Positions 22,485 through 31,858 of a stretch of 64,000 nucleotides of DNA are shown here, piece after piece. The first letter of the stretch is position 1. Every line of letters begins with the position of its first letter. The stretch is taken from contig JAXLVB010000001.1 in NCBI GenBank assembly GCA_046329195.1, positions 2,108,001 through 2,172,000 of the forward strand. The letters run 5' to 3'. Made by a program: the position numbers and the translations under genes. The notes beneath the pieces are model-generated. The model did not search any database. It was not told the DNA's origin and worked only from the letters and a program-made list of their open reading frames with translations. This DNA comes from JAXLVB01 sp046329195 (GTDB lineage Bacteria > Bacteroidota > Bacteroidia > Cytophagales > Spirosomataceae).

Positions 22485-24497
22485 ATGGCAAAAACTACAA
22501 AGAAAGATACGCCTACCGAGGCAACAGAGCCTGTAAAAAAGGCCAGTAAAACCAAGAAACCTGCCGTTGTTGTGGAGGAAACCGCTACCCCTTCTCAAGA
22601 AACGCATTATAGTCGTTTTACGGAGTTTGACATCCACTTGTTCCGACAAGGCAAGCACTATAAACTCTATGAAAAATTAGGCTCGCATGTGATGGAGTAT
22701 CAGGGTGCTACAGGGACTTATTTTGCAGTATGGGCGCCCAATGCTACGTCGGTTTCGGTCATTGGTAATTTTAATGGATGGAATCGGGATAGCCATTCGA
22801 TGAACCCTCGCTGGGATGGTTCCGGTATTTGGGAAATGTTCATACCTCATATCGGCAACGGTGAAGTCTATAAGTATTTTATCCGTTCTAACTCTGGTGC
22901 TGTTTTAGAAAAAGCAGACCCCTATGCGCTTCGGATGGAAGAACCACCCCAAACGGCCTCCATTGTGTGGGATACGTGGTACGAATGGACCGATGCTGAT
23001 TGGATGCAAAAACGAACCGAGCGGAACAAGCTCAACGCTCCTTTTTCGGTGTATGAAGTGCATTTGGGTTCATGGCTCCGTGACCCTCAAGACCCTGATA
23101 AGTGCCTCAAGATTCATCAATATGCCGACCGCTTGGTTGAGCATGTCAAAGAATGTGGCTTTACGCACGTAGAGTTTATGCCCGTAATGCACCACCCGTA
23201 TGAGCCCTCGTGGGGTTATCAAATTACGGGTTATTTTGCTGCTAATGCCAAATATGGTACACCGCAAGACCTGATGATGCTGGTCGAAAAACTCCACCAA
23301 AACGACATCGGGGTGATTCTTGACTGGGTGCCTTCGCATTTTCCGGGCGATGCCAACGGCTTGTATTTTTTTGATGGTACGCACCTGTATGAACACGCCG
23401 ACCCTCGCAAAGGCTACCACCCCGACTGGAAGAGCTATATCTTCAATTATGGCCGCAATGAGGTTCGTAGTTTCTTGATTTCCAATGCGTTATTCTGGCT
23501 TGATCGCTACCACGTAGATGGTCTTCGGGTAGATGCTGTAGCCTCAATGCTGTACTTGGATTATTCTCGAAAAGAAGGAGAGTGGATTCCGAACGAATAC
23601 GGTGGACGAGAAAACCTAGAGGCGATTTCGCTCTTCAGAGAACTTAATGTAGCCGTTTACAAGGATTTTCCTGGTACACAGACTATCGCCGAAGAATCCA
23701 CCGCATTCCCCGGCGTATCTCGCCCAGTTTATACAGGAGGCTTGGGCTTTGGGATGAAGTGGATGATGGGCTGGATGAACGACACTCTCAAGTATTTTGA
23801 GAAAGAACCCGTGCACCGTCGCTGGCACCACAATCAGATTACTTTTAGTATTGTGTATGCCTTCTCCGAAAACTTTATGCTCCCCCTCTCGCACGATGAG
23901 GTAGTATATGGCAAACACTCTTTGCTGGACAAAATGCCCGGTGATGACTGGCAGAAGTTTGCTAACCTCCGTACGCTGTTTACCTACATGATTACGCACC
24001 CGGGTACGAAGTTGATTTTTATGGGAGGCGAATTTGGTCAACGAGCTGAATGGAATTTCAAACAGTCGTTAGATTGGCATTTGTTGGCACATAATTCGCA
24101 TGAAGGCGTGAAAAAATGCCTTGCAGCACTTAATAAATTATATGTGGCAGAGCCGGCTTTCTATGAAAGAACCTTCGATAGCAGTGGCTTTGAGTGGATA
24201 GATGGTGGCGACTGGGAAAACAGCGTCCTTATCTATTCGAGAAGAGGCGAAAACCCCAAAGAACAGGTTATCGTGGCTCTAAATTTGACCCCAGTACCCC
24301 GCCAAAACTACCGGATTGGCGTACCAATGAGCGGTGTATGGCAAGAGGTGTTTAATAGCGACAACACCGAGTTTTGGGGCAGTGGAATCACCAACGACGA
24401 AGCCATGATGTCCGAAGACGTAGCATGGCACGGCCGTGCGTACTCGATTCCGGTGAAGCTTCCGCCGTTGGGAGGGATTGTGCTCAAAATGGTATAG
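22485..24497 (+). CDS. glgB: 1,4-alpha-glucan branching enzyme
   Basis: GH13 enzyme that makes the alpha-1,6 branches of glycogen. Of 670 residues, about 45 form a Lys/Thr/Glu-rich N-terminal tail that is probably disordered. A CBM48 domain follows (about 70-165: YFAVWAPNATSVSVIGNFNGW). The catalytic barrel shows DGLRVDAVASM (nucleophile Asp), TIAEEST (acid/base Glu) and LPLSHDEV (third Asp). The C-terminal beta domain closes the protein. No glgA or glgC is next to it. A strong terminator follows. The assignment to the branching enzyme family is firm. Confidence 0.95.
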   Translation: MAKTTKKDTPTEATEPVKKASKTKKPAVVVEETATPSQETHYSRFTEFDIHLFRQGKHYKLYEKLGSHVMEYQGATGTYFAVWAPNATSVSVIGNFNGWNRDSHSMNPRWDGSGIWEMFIPHIGNGEVYKYFIRSNSGAVLEKADPYALRMEEPPQTASIVWDTWYEWTDADWMQKRTERNKLNAPFSVYEVHLGSWLRDPQDPDKCLKIHQYADRLVEHVKECGFTHVEFMPVMHHPYEPSWGYQITGYFAANAKYGTPQDLMMLVEKLHQNDIGVILDWVPSHFPGDANGLYFFDGTHLYEHADPRKGYHPDWKSYIFNYGRNEVRSFLISNALFWLDRYHVDGLRVDAVASMLYLDYSRKEGEWIPNEYGGRENLEAISLFRELNVAVYKDFPGTQTIAEESTAFPGVSRPVYTGGLGFGMKWMMGWMNDTLKYFEKEPVHRRWHHNQITFSIVYAFSENFMLPLSHDEVVYGKHSLLDKMPGDDWQKFANLRTLFTYMITHPGTKLIFMGGEFGQRAEWNFKQSLDWHLLAHNSHEGVKKCLAALNKLYVAEPAFYERTFDSSGFEWIDGGDWENSVLIYSRRGENPKEQVIVALNLTPVPRQNYRIGVPMSGVWQEVFNSDNTEFWGSGITNDEAMMSEDVAWHGRAYSIPVKLPPLGGIVLKMV

Positions 24498-24513
24498 AAA
24501 CCATTTTTATATC

Positions 24514-24550
24514 AACAAAAAAGCGGGGCATTTGGCCCCGCTTTTTTGTT
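24514..24550. terminator. Bidirectional terminator after glgB
   Basis: A 16-bp stem (AACAAAAAAGCGGGGC with its complement) around a short loop, flanked by A and T runs. It separates the converging glgB and outer-membrane protein genes. Confidence 0.9.
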
Positions 24551-24566
24551 GTATCTTTTCCTTTGC

Positions 24567-25145
24567 TTATTTTTTCTTGTACCAGTTATAAATCAGCGAA
24601 ACCGAAAAGGCTCGGTTGTTCATGGTAAGCCCGGCCTTGTCAGAGATGTTGGTGAAGCCATACATGTACCGAACATTGAGACTGAAGTCTTCGAGCATGT
24701 CTAAGAAATCATAGCGAGCACCCAACATAACGCCAAAGTCCTTGCGAGTGGGCGGGCCATAGGTAGAGGGAGTGTTAGTAGCGTAGCTAAACTCAGGTGC
24801 CACCTCAAAGGTAAGCCCTTCGGTAGGGATGTAGCCTACCACAGGCATAAATGTCACGTAGTTGTAGTTGTTGAAAATAATCTCACGAGGTCGTTTCCAC
24901 GTACCGCCTTTCACCATGAATTGAAGTTCTGGCTGAAACACCCACTTTTCGTTGCGCATTCGGTAAAATACCCCTATGTGTAAGTCAGTTTTGTACCGAA
25001 AAGTAGTGATGGTGTCTTTAGGAGAATAAGCAGTATAACCTGAGGTCATACCTATTTTTACCCCAAAATGTGGTTTCATATACACTTGCGCCCGCCCCAC
25101 CTGCGTTGCCAATAAAACTACTAAAAGCGTAATCAGTTTTCTCAT
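24567..25145 (-). CDS. Outer-membrane beta-barrel protein (OMP_b-brl type)
   Basis: A 192-residue protein with a signal peptide (MRKLITLLVVLLATQVGRAQ) and alternating hydrophobic strands, several ending in aromatic residues (YNW at the C-terminus). It resembles the porin-like PorT/OMP_b-brl barrels common in Bacteroidota. The start is ATG 25145; the frame extends 16 codons further upstream without giving a better signal. The length suits an eight-stranded barrel. No partner gene is adjacent and the ligand is unknown. Confidence 0.8.
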   Translation of the reverse strand: MRKLITLLVVLLATQVGRAQVYMKPHFGVKIGMTSGYTAYSPKDTITTFRYKTDLHIGVFYRMRNEKWVFQPELQFMVKGGTWKRPREIIFNNYNYVTFMPVVGYIPTEGLTFEVAPEFSYATNTPSTYGPPTRKDFGVMLGARYDFLDMLEDFSLNVRYMYGFTNISDKAGLTMNNRAFSVSLIYNWYKKK

Positions 25146-25248
25146 CGAGTTGATTCTATCTACTTGCCGTTCACAGAATAAGTACGTGTTCAAAATCAGT
25201 TCATTTTACCACTGACATGCCCTTGCCTGCTGATAGACTAACAATTTG

Positions 25249-25333
25249 TTACCAATAACCAGTCTTGACTTCGCTTGATCACCTCTGCTTCTGTTTCTAA
25301 AAAACTGATAACGAATAACCAGTAACCAATAGT
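25249..25333. repeat. Dispersed TAACCAGT/TAACCAAT motif cluster
   Basis: The blocks TTACCAATAACCAGT (25249-25263) and ATAACGAATAACCAGTAACC (25308-25327) lie in the 248-base gap between the barrel protein and the glycosyltransferase. A related block, ACCAGTAACCAATTAACC, is at 26828-26845, and GGTAACGGATAACGAAC at about 3099-3115. I see no gene in this gap. Confidence 0.4.
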
Positions 25334-25393
25334 GTCTCCAAACAACAATGCGTTAAAATGAATTACAAAACAACCAAAAAACGAGCGAAAAGC

Positions 25394-26599
25394 CTAATTT
25401 GAGGTAGAAGGAGGCATATTTTTAATCCAGTTTGCCCAAATTTCAAATAAAGACTCCACCTCAAATGCTTCTGTTTTTACAACAGTAGTTTGCAGATATA
25501 TTTGGCTATCTATCTGATTATGAAATACTAACGATGGTTTCGCTGCAAGTGGTAAAAACTGCAAACTGGTACTTTTGTAAAAAAATGAAACCGTAGAGCA
25601 AAAAACTGAACATAAGTGAGCCGGCAACGAGTCCATCGTAAAAGCCCAGTGAGCTTGTTGTGAGAGTGCTGCAATTTCGTCGAGTGTTAACTTACTTACG
25701 GCATTAAACAACCGATTGTGCTGGTCAGGGTGCTGCTTTAGTACTTGCTCATAGAGCTGTATGGTGTAGGAACGTTGCCCGCTAAAAACCAACAGAAAGT
25801 GGGTATGTTGAAGTAGTAACTTGCACCAATCTGCCCAAAAAGTAATCGGTACCATCTTGGTTTCAAGGCCAGCTTCGGGGCAAATCATAACGTAGGGTAG
25901 GGTAGGAGCCGATAGACCCAATCGGTGTTGTACTGCCGAAACCGAAGACTGTACTGAAAAATACGGGGCTAGTTGGACAGGGTTGAACCGTACACTTGCG
26001 TCGTGCAGGAGCAAGGCATACATAGTAGTATGGTGAAAATCGCCTTGCGGCAAAAAATGCTCTATATCCAACAACCCTCCAAAACCTCGGTCACCAAACC
26101 CGATGGCTTTTTTGACCTGAATACAAGGCAAAATAAAGTGCGATACCGTGTCTGAATACCGAATGTCGATAGAGTAGTCGTACACCTGCGTGCGGAGCTG
26201 CCGAATGGCCTGACGGGTAGTTTCCCAGTGGGCTTTTAGTTTGGCCCAAAACGAGATCGGTCGGCGGTTGTTTCTGAAATGATTGAGATAAACCATTCGA
26301 CGGATGTAAGGATTATGAGCTAGCATTGGCTCACACCAATCGCCCACCAGTACGTCAATGGTAGCTGCTGGATATTGCTTTTTGATGATTGGAAACAAGT
26401 ACGAAAACGTAAGGGCATCGCCCAAGTGGCCAAACGAAATCAGTAAAAAATGGGGGGCTACTGTGTTAGGGGTACCTCGCTTGCGTCGTTTGTAAAACAA
26501 CCTAGCGTAGGCATCTACCACTACATCAATGAGCCAGAGAAAGTATTTTAGTTTGCGCCCAGCCGAATAGGTTCGCATCAGGAATGGGTTAAGTTGCAC
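25394..26599 (-). CDS. Glycosyltransferase family 9 (heptosyltransferase-like)
   Basis: A 401-residue GT-B enzyme. The N-terminal ISFGHLGDALTFSYLFPIIKK motif and DVLVGDWCE strand match the acceptor domain. The C-terminal nucleotide-sugar domain shows MICPEAGLETKMVPITFWADWCKLL and SQQAHWAFTMDSLPAHLCS, the equivalent of the heptosyltransferase D-S-x-x-x-H site. It probably adds a sugar to lipopolysaccharide core or a related surface glycan at the inner face of the inner membrane; the donor is unknown. It lies upstream of the barrel protein gene. The 251-base gap on its 5' side has TAGATTTG on the minus strand (26648-26655), a possible -7 element. Confidence 0.8.
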   Translation of the reverse strand: MQLNPFLMRTYSAGRKLKYFLWLIDVVVDAYARLFYKRRKRGTPNTVAPHFLLISFGHLGDALTFSYLFPIIKKQYPAATIDVLVGDWCEPMLAHNPYIRRMVYLNHFRNNRRPISFWAKLKAHWETTRQAIRQLRTQVYDYSIDIRYSDTVSHFILPCIQVKKAIGFGDRGFGGLLDIEHFLPQGDFHHTTMYALLLHDASVRFNPVQLAPYFSVQSSVSAVQHRLGLSAPTLPYVMICPEAGLETKMVPITFWADWCKLLLQHTHFLLVFSGQRSYTIQLYEQVLKQHPDQHNRLFNAVSKLTLDEIAALSQQAHWAFTMDSLPAHLCSVFCSTVSFFYKSTSLQFLPLAAKPSLVFHNQIDSQIYLQTTVVKTEAFEVESLFEIWANWIKNMPPSTSN

Positions 26600-26850
26600 A
26601 AGTAAGCTATAGATAAATCAAACGAAGGCTTACTTTTAAATGAAGTTCAAATCTACCACCATTTTAGGCAAAACTCATTGGTTGAGGTTCAGAATATCTG
26701 GAAGACTCGGCGTTTGAAAGGCCGTAACCTATGTGGTTTGCTTTATTTTGCATTAAAAAGGTTACACCAATCCACCACCCAGTTGCTGACGCATGACGCC
26801 CCTACCACGAAGGAAGATTGCCTGAGTACCAGTAACCAATTAACCAAGGC

Positions 26851-29649
26851 CTAAAACACCCCACGGTCGTAGAAGGTGCGGCGGCGGCTGATTTTGAGGT
26901 CTTTGAGCAAACTTGACTGTACTCGCAAGTCAAACGAATAGGTATTGGCACGAGCACCCTGTGCTGCAGGCGTCCAGTTAAACTCCATTACCCAGCAGTG
27001 TAGCATCCGTTGCATACCTATTTGCGAGTATGTAACGGCCTTATTCACAAAATCATAGCCTGAGCTAAAGGTAACTTTCCATTTTGACGTAAGGCTCAAG
27101 TCTCCACTCAGGGTAATACTGCTCACCGACTGCCCCGTTTGTTTGCCTGGCACCAAATACGTTTTGTTGTAGCTCCACTGATAGCTCAAATTGAGGCTCC
27201 AGGGAACGTCAAAGTCCACGTACATATCAGGATGCTGTTGTACAAACTTGGCTTGTTCTTCGGTAGCAGCCGAGCCTGGGGGTACTTTTTTCTCTTTCTT
27301 CTGTGGGGGTCTAAAGCTCGTTCCGACCGAGAAATACGCCGATTTGAGCTGTGCAAACCCCTTGCCCGCAGACAACAAATAAGTGTTTATCTTTTTCCCT
27401 TGTGTGTAACCATCCTCGGCTATATACAAATAAGGGTCATAAGTTGCACTTAGGTTTACGTTGAATTTTTTGAGGATATTGGCCGTGGCATTCATCGCAA
27501 TGTCTGACATCTTGAGCGAGTCGGCCAATAAATTATAGGAGCCACTCATACTTAGGTTGTCAAGCAAGGGGATTTTCTCAAACTGCTTGGCGGCGGTGTC
27601 TGTTTTACTCCGTAATTTCATTTCAAAGTTGTTTTGAAGCGAAAACCCAACACTTCCTGTTGGGCCGGGAGCACTGCTCAGGCCATTGTATCGAGACACT
27701 ACGGCGAAATCCCCTTTCTGATTGACCTGTACCCGCTGGAAAAAGCCAAAATTTTCACCCGAGAAATCAGGCGAAGCATTGAAGCTAATTGAGGGGGCCA
27801 TCGTGTGCCGAATAGCTTCTAAGCGTCCAATTTTCAATTTGCTGAAATACACCGTCCCGTACAAGCGGGTATTGGCGCTCACGTTGAAGCCATAACTGTA
27901 AGTAGTGAACAATCCACGAGTAGTATCAATCCGAATAGCCGTGTCGGCGGCCATGTATTTATAGCTGTAGCGAGTGGTAAACAACTCACCTTGGTAGCTA
28001 AAACCTGGTGTTACGTTAATATATTTGAAAACCTTGAAGTTAGGTAAGGTAAGGGGTACGTTGTAGCGACCCGTGAATTTTGCAAAGCGAAGTATCTCTG
28101 GAATAGTCGAGAAATTGACACTCAGTGTGGTGTCTTTGGTATAACGAGTGTCTGGATTGGCTACTTTTACCTTGAACGGAAACAACGAAGTATTAGGGCT
28201 GATGCGGTTGGTGGCACTAAACGAGCCGCTGAAGTCTAAGGCCATCCGAAACTGGTCTAAAAACGACGAGCTGACGGCATTGCGACGCTTAAACGGCTGG
28301 AACTGGTTGATACCAAAGTTGAAATCCGTAGAAGCATCCAGTTGTCGAGTAGCTACGTTTTGATTGAGGCGCAAGCTGGCCCCTGCCCGCCCGATATTGC
28401 CCAACATCATGTTGTAAGACACCGACGAACCAAAAGCACTTGACAGGTACTGGCGGCTGTCAAAAGAGTTACGTTGCCCAAAGCCATTAGTACTGGCATT
28501 GACCGAGGCCGAAAAACTACGGTTTCCCCGTGATTCGGGTGTGTGTGACCACTGGATGCGGAAATCGTTGGTAGGATTACGATTTGCCTCATCGCCAGTA
28601 GTGTTGTGGTTAAACTGGATATTGAGGCTACCGTTGTAGCTATATCGCTTTTTGTACGACGACTGTACCCCTAATCCCCAGCCACCTTTAGAGTAGATTT
28701 GCCCCAATAGCTGCATTCCAATATGCTCGTTAACAGCAAAATAATAGCCACCATCACGCAAGAAAAAACCCCGCCCGTTAGGTTCTTCGCCATAAGTGGG
28801 CATGATAATACCCGACGTTCCAATTTCTTTTTGCTTGGGTACTGGAAAATACCCAAACGGCAATCCAATAGGCAGCGGAATATCGGCAATCACTAAGTTG
28901 AAAGGACCCGAAATCACCTGCTTGGTGCCTTTTTTGGGGTTATTGGCAAGTTTAAGTTTGCTCGATGCAATATAAAAATGCGGGTGGGCCAAATCGCAAG
29001 TAGTGTAAAGACCCTTGCGTAAATACAGGTTATCGTCTTGGTCTTTTTTAACGTTTTTCCCCTGCACAAAGCCTTCTCCCTGTTGGGTCACTACCGCTTT
29101 GATAATCGCTTTCTTGCTCTTAAAATTATACCGAAGAGAGTCAGCGTTGTAGGTGGTTCCTCCCTGAGTGAATACCGGAAAACCCACCTTTTTGCGGGTG
29201 GAGTCAAGAGTTCCTTTGGCAAAGATTTCGTTCTTGGTGTAATCAAGGCGAATGTAGTCGGCTTCGAGCTTAATGTCCTCATACTCAACCTTTGCTTCGC
29301 CATACATGGTTACGATGTTGCCTTCGTCTTCCATGATGGTTGAGTCACGAGAGGTATATTTGACCTTCGTTTTGAGGGCACCCTCTTTACTCCACAAAGA
29401 GTCTTGTCGGCTTAGTCGAAGGCTATCTCCCTTGGTTGACTTTTGCCGCTGTGTAGTGTCGTTTTTGACGGGTAATGTACCAAACGGTCGAGCCGCCGAA
29501 TTGGCTTGATTGCCCCTTCGTTGACCTTGCGCCCAAGCGCTTGTCACCCAACCCAACCCACATATCAATAATACAATGATGACCCGCAAAATTTCGCTAC
29601 GTTTTGTTCGTTTTATTGAAAAAATTATATTTGTCGAAAGACGATGCAC
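26851..29649 (-). CDS. lptD: LPS assembly protein LptD (Bacteroidota type)
   Basis: A 932-residue outer-membrane protein that inserts lipopolysaccharide into the outer leaflet. After a signal segment (about 22-41, ending AWAQ) comes a periplasmic beta-jellyroll of OstA type (about 95-235: MYGEAKVEYEDIKLEADYIRLDYTKNEI, described by position), then a long barrel of amphipathic strands to the C-terminus. The segment GPFNLVIADIPLPIGLPFGYFP is characteristic of the plug-barrel junction. It is divergent from a cell-wall amidase, followed by an MCE gene, a gene order I know from other Cytophagales. The partner LptE is not visible here. Confidence 0.88.
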   Translation of the reverse strand: MHRLSTNIIFSIKRTKRSEILRVIIVLLICGLGWVTSAWAQGQRRGNQANSAARPFGTLPVKNDTTQRQKSTKGDSLRLSRQDSLWSKEGALKTKVKYTSRDSTIMEDEGNIVTMYGEAKVEYEDIKLEADYIRLDYTKNEIFAKGTLDSTRKKVGFPVFTQGGTTYNADSLRYNFKSKKAIIKAVVTQQGEGFVQGKNVKKDQDDNLYLRKGLYTTCDLAHPHFYIASSKLKLANNPKKGTKQVISGPFNLVIADIPLPIGLPFGYFPVPKQKEIGTSGIIMPTYGEEPNGRGFFLRDGGYYFAVNEHIGMQLLGQIYSKGGWGLGVQSSYKKRYSYNGSLNIQFNHNTTGDEANRNPTNDFRIQWSHTPESRGNRSFSASVNASTNGFGQRNSFDSRQYLSSAFGSSVSYNMMLGNIGRAGASLRLNQNVATRQLDASTDFNFGINQFQPFKRRNAVSSSFLDQFRMALDFSGSFSATNRISPNTSLFPFKVKVANPDTRYTKDTTLSVNFSTIPEILRFAKFTGRYNVPLTLPNFKVFKYINVTPGFSYQGELFTTRYSYKYMAADTAIRIDTTRGLFTTYSYGFNVSANTRLYGTVYFSKLKIGRLEAIRHTMAPSISFNASPDFSGENFGFFQRVQVNQKGDFAVVSRYNGLSSAPGPTGSVGFSLQNNFEMKLRSKTDTAAKQFEKIPLLDNLSMSGSYNLLADSLKMSDIAMNATANILKKFNVNLSATYDPYLYIAEDGYTQGKKINTYLLSAGKGFAQLKSAYFSVGTSFRPPQKKEKKVPPGSAATEEQAKFVQQHPDMYVDFDVPWSLNLSYQWSYNKTYLVPGKQTGQSVSSITLSGDLSLTSKWKVTFSSGYDFVNKAVTYSQIGMQRMLHCWVMEFNWTPAAQGARANTYSFDLRVQSSLLKDLKISRRRTFYDRGVF

Positions 29650-29813
29650 ACCACCTACGGTTTGATTGAACTATTTTTGTAGATTTCACCTCCTATTCGC
29701 CCAAAGTCAGTGACTCAAATCAAGCGTAAATAGTTCGAGATGTCAACAAGTTCTTCGTTTTTGTAACGGATTTCACAACAAAATTAACGTATCCAAAGAA
29801 AGTGTTGAGACAA

Positions 29814-30596
29814 ATGCTGTTAAATATTGTTAAGCCCATCCGACTAATCATTCTTTTCGGGCTGATAACCAGTTCAGTAGCATGGTCACAAAGCCCTGTT
29901 AATGTAGTTGTATTAGATGCTGGCCACGGCGCCCACGACCGAGGCTGTATGGGACCAACGGGTGTCAAAGAAAAGCACATTACCCTAAAGTTAGTAATGG
30001 CGGTAGGTCACAAAATCAAGGAGCGGTTTCCAAATGTGAAAGTATATTACACCCGCACATCTGATGTATTTATACCAATTTATGAACGTGGCGAAATCGC
30101 AAACCGACATAAAGCCGACTTATTTATTTCGATTCACTGCAATGCCAACCCCTCCAGAACGCCCTATGGAACTGAAACGTATGTAATGGGGTTGCATAAG
30201 TCGGACGACAATCTGGAAGTAGCTAAACGTGAAAACGAGTCTATTTTGCAAGAAGAAGGCTACAAAAAAACCTACAAAGGTTTTGACCCCAACTCACCAC
30301 TCGCTTACATTATGCTCACTAATTTTCAGAACGCTTTTTTGGCAAGTAGTCTGAGTTTTGCGAGCAAAATCGAGAAAGAATTTAAGCACTACGCCGAGCG
30401 GAGTAGTCGTGGTGTGAAGCAGGCGGGCTTTATTGTACTATGGCGGACTACCATGCCAAGTGTACTGGTCGAAACTGGCTTTTTGAGTAACCGAAAAGAA
30501 GAAAAGTTTTTGGCCTCCGAAGAAGGTCAAGAACAAATCGCCGAATCTATTGCTCGGGCTTTTGCCAAGTACAAAGAAGAAATGGATAATCAATAA
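29814..30596 (+). CDS. N-acetylmuramoyl-L-alanine amidase (Amidase_3)
   Basis: A 260-residue zinc amidase that cleaves the bond between muramic acid and the stem peptide during cell separation or wall recycling. A signal peptide (about 1-26, AWSQ) sends it to the periplasm. The zinc ligands are seen in LDAGHGAHDRG (His), EKHITL (Glu) and SIHCNA (His), with catalytic Glu in VLVETGFLSN. The start is ATG 29814; a GTG four codons earlier is also open. It is divergent from lptD and followed by an MCE gene, linking it to envelope maintenance. Confidence 0.92.
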   Translation: MLLNIVKPIRLIILFGLITSSVAWSQSPVNVVVLDAGHGAHDRGCMGPTGVKEKHITLKLVMAVGHKIKERFPNVKVYYTRTSDVFIPIYERGEIANRHKADLFISIHCNANPSRTPYGTETYVMGLHKSDDNLEVAKRENESILQEEGYKKTYKGFDPNSPLAYIMLTNFQNAFLASSLSFASKIEKEFKHYAERSSRGVKQAGFIVLWRTTMPSVLVETGFLSNRKEEKFLASEEGQEQIAESIARAFAKYKEEMDNQ

Positions 30597-30724
30597 TGAG
30601 TGCCAAGCTGGAGTTCCTAACAATACGTAAACTGAAATCAAACACACACGGGTATTCCTAACACTTCAATTCATCAATGATTTATGCTGCAGACCTTACA
30701 AGGGTCTGATTAACCACCGAATAC

Positions 30725-31714
30725 ATGAGTAAAGAAGTCAAAGTTGCGATACTGGCCATTGTTTCAATTGTAATCTTTTATTTTGGGTTCAGGTTTTTAA
30801 AAGGCTCTGAGTTGTTTTCTACAGAAAATGACTACTTTGTGGTATATGACAACGTGGATGGCCTTGCTGTATCAAACCAAGTGATGCTCAATGGCTTTAC
30901 CATTGGCCGAGTCAAAGCCATAACCATTTTGCCTGAAACCCAGCATCGTTTGTTAGTTAATCTGAGCATACGCAATGACATTCCCCTGACCGACAGTACT
31001 GTAGCCGTTTTGGCCGACGGAGGTTTGCTGGGAGGAAAGATGATTTATTTTAAAATCGGGAAAGGTAAGGCCATCGGAGACCAAGACACATTGTTGGCCA
31101 GCAAAGAGATTGGGCTTTCGGCTTTGCTCAAAGAACGGGCTTTGCCTGTTCTGAAAAATGCGGACTCCCTCATCATTTCGTTGAGCAAAGTGGTTCACGG
31201 GTTTCGCTCTACGGGTACGGTACTCACCAAAATGCTCGAAACTACGGATCAGACAATTGGTCAAACTGGCAAAGTGCTTACTGGTACTATTGAAGAAAAT
31301 CGGCTTGCCTTAAAGGCGTTGTCTGCCAATTTGAATACGCTTTCGACCAACTTGATTCAGACCGAAAAACAGCTTCCCCTGATTCTTGGCAAAGTCAATA
31401 CCATGGCCGACTCGCTCGGTGCCCTGCGCTTGGGCGAAACCTTAAATCAAGCCAAGGTAGCCGTCACATCGCTTCAACGGATGATGACGGGCATCGAAAA
31501 AGGAAATGGTTCGCTGGGTAAGCTTTTAAAAGACGAAGGGTTGTACAAAAACATCAACCAAGTGTCGTCTAACCTTGATAAACTGTTAGTTAATTTCAGA
31601 ACTTACCCCAAACGTTACGTGCATTTTTCGCTGTTTGGCAAAAAAGACAAAGGTTCGCCTAACAACCCTCCTGACTCTGTGAAAACTGTTCCGAGTGATT
31701 CGGTTAAGAAGTAG
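30725..31714 (+). CDS. MlaD/MCE-domain protein (lipid transport)
   Basis: A 329-residue inner-membrane-anchored protein. One N-terminal membrane helix (about 6-24) is followed by an MCE domain (about 38-112: VVYDNVDGLAVSNQVMLNGFTIGRV and GGLLGGKMIYFKIG) and a long helical region. MCE proteins form hexameric rings that move phospholipids between membranes together with an MlaEF-type ABC transporter; those partners are not in the window. The C-terminus is Pro/Ser/Lys rich. A terminator follows. It shares orientation with the amidase 128 bases upstream. Confidence 0.9.
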   Translation: MSKEVKVAILAIVSIVIFYFGFRFLKGSELFSTENDYFVVYDNVDGLAVSNQVMLNGFTIGRVKAITILPETQHRLLVNLSIRNDIPLTDSTVAVLADGGLLGGKMIYFKIGKGKAIGDQDTLLASKEIGLSALLKERALPVLKNADSLIISLSKVVHGFRSTGTVLTKMLETTDQTIGQTGKVLTGTIEENRLALKALSANLNTLSTNLIQTEKQLPLILGKVNTMADSLGALRLGETLNQAKVAVTSLQRMMTGIEKGNGSLGKLLKDEGLYKNINQVSSNLDKLLVNFRTYPKRYVHFSLFGKKDKGSPNNPPDSVKTVPSDSVKK

Positions 31715-31731
31715 CTTTGATTAAAAACTCG

Positions 31732-31774
31732 AAGCCCTACAAGTTCTTAGTTGACAAACTTGTAGGGCTTTTTT
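31732..31774 (+). terminator. Terminator after the MCE gene
   Basis: A perfect 14-bp stem (AAGCCCTACAAGTT with its complement) and a trailing TTTT, 18 bases after the stop. Confidence 0.88.
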
Positions 31775-31858
31775 ATGTTTATACCCAAATCACTTCATCA
31801 GCCTCTAATGATAGCTTACAAAACAAGAACAGTAACCTGATTTAGAGCTTTTAATACT

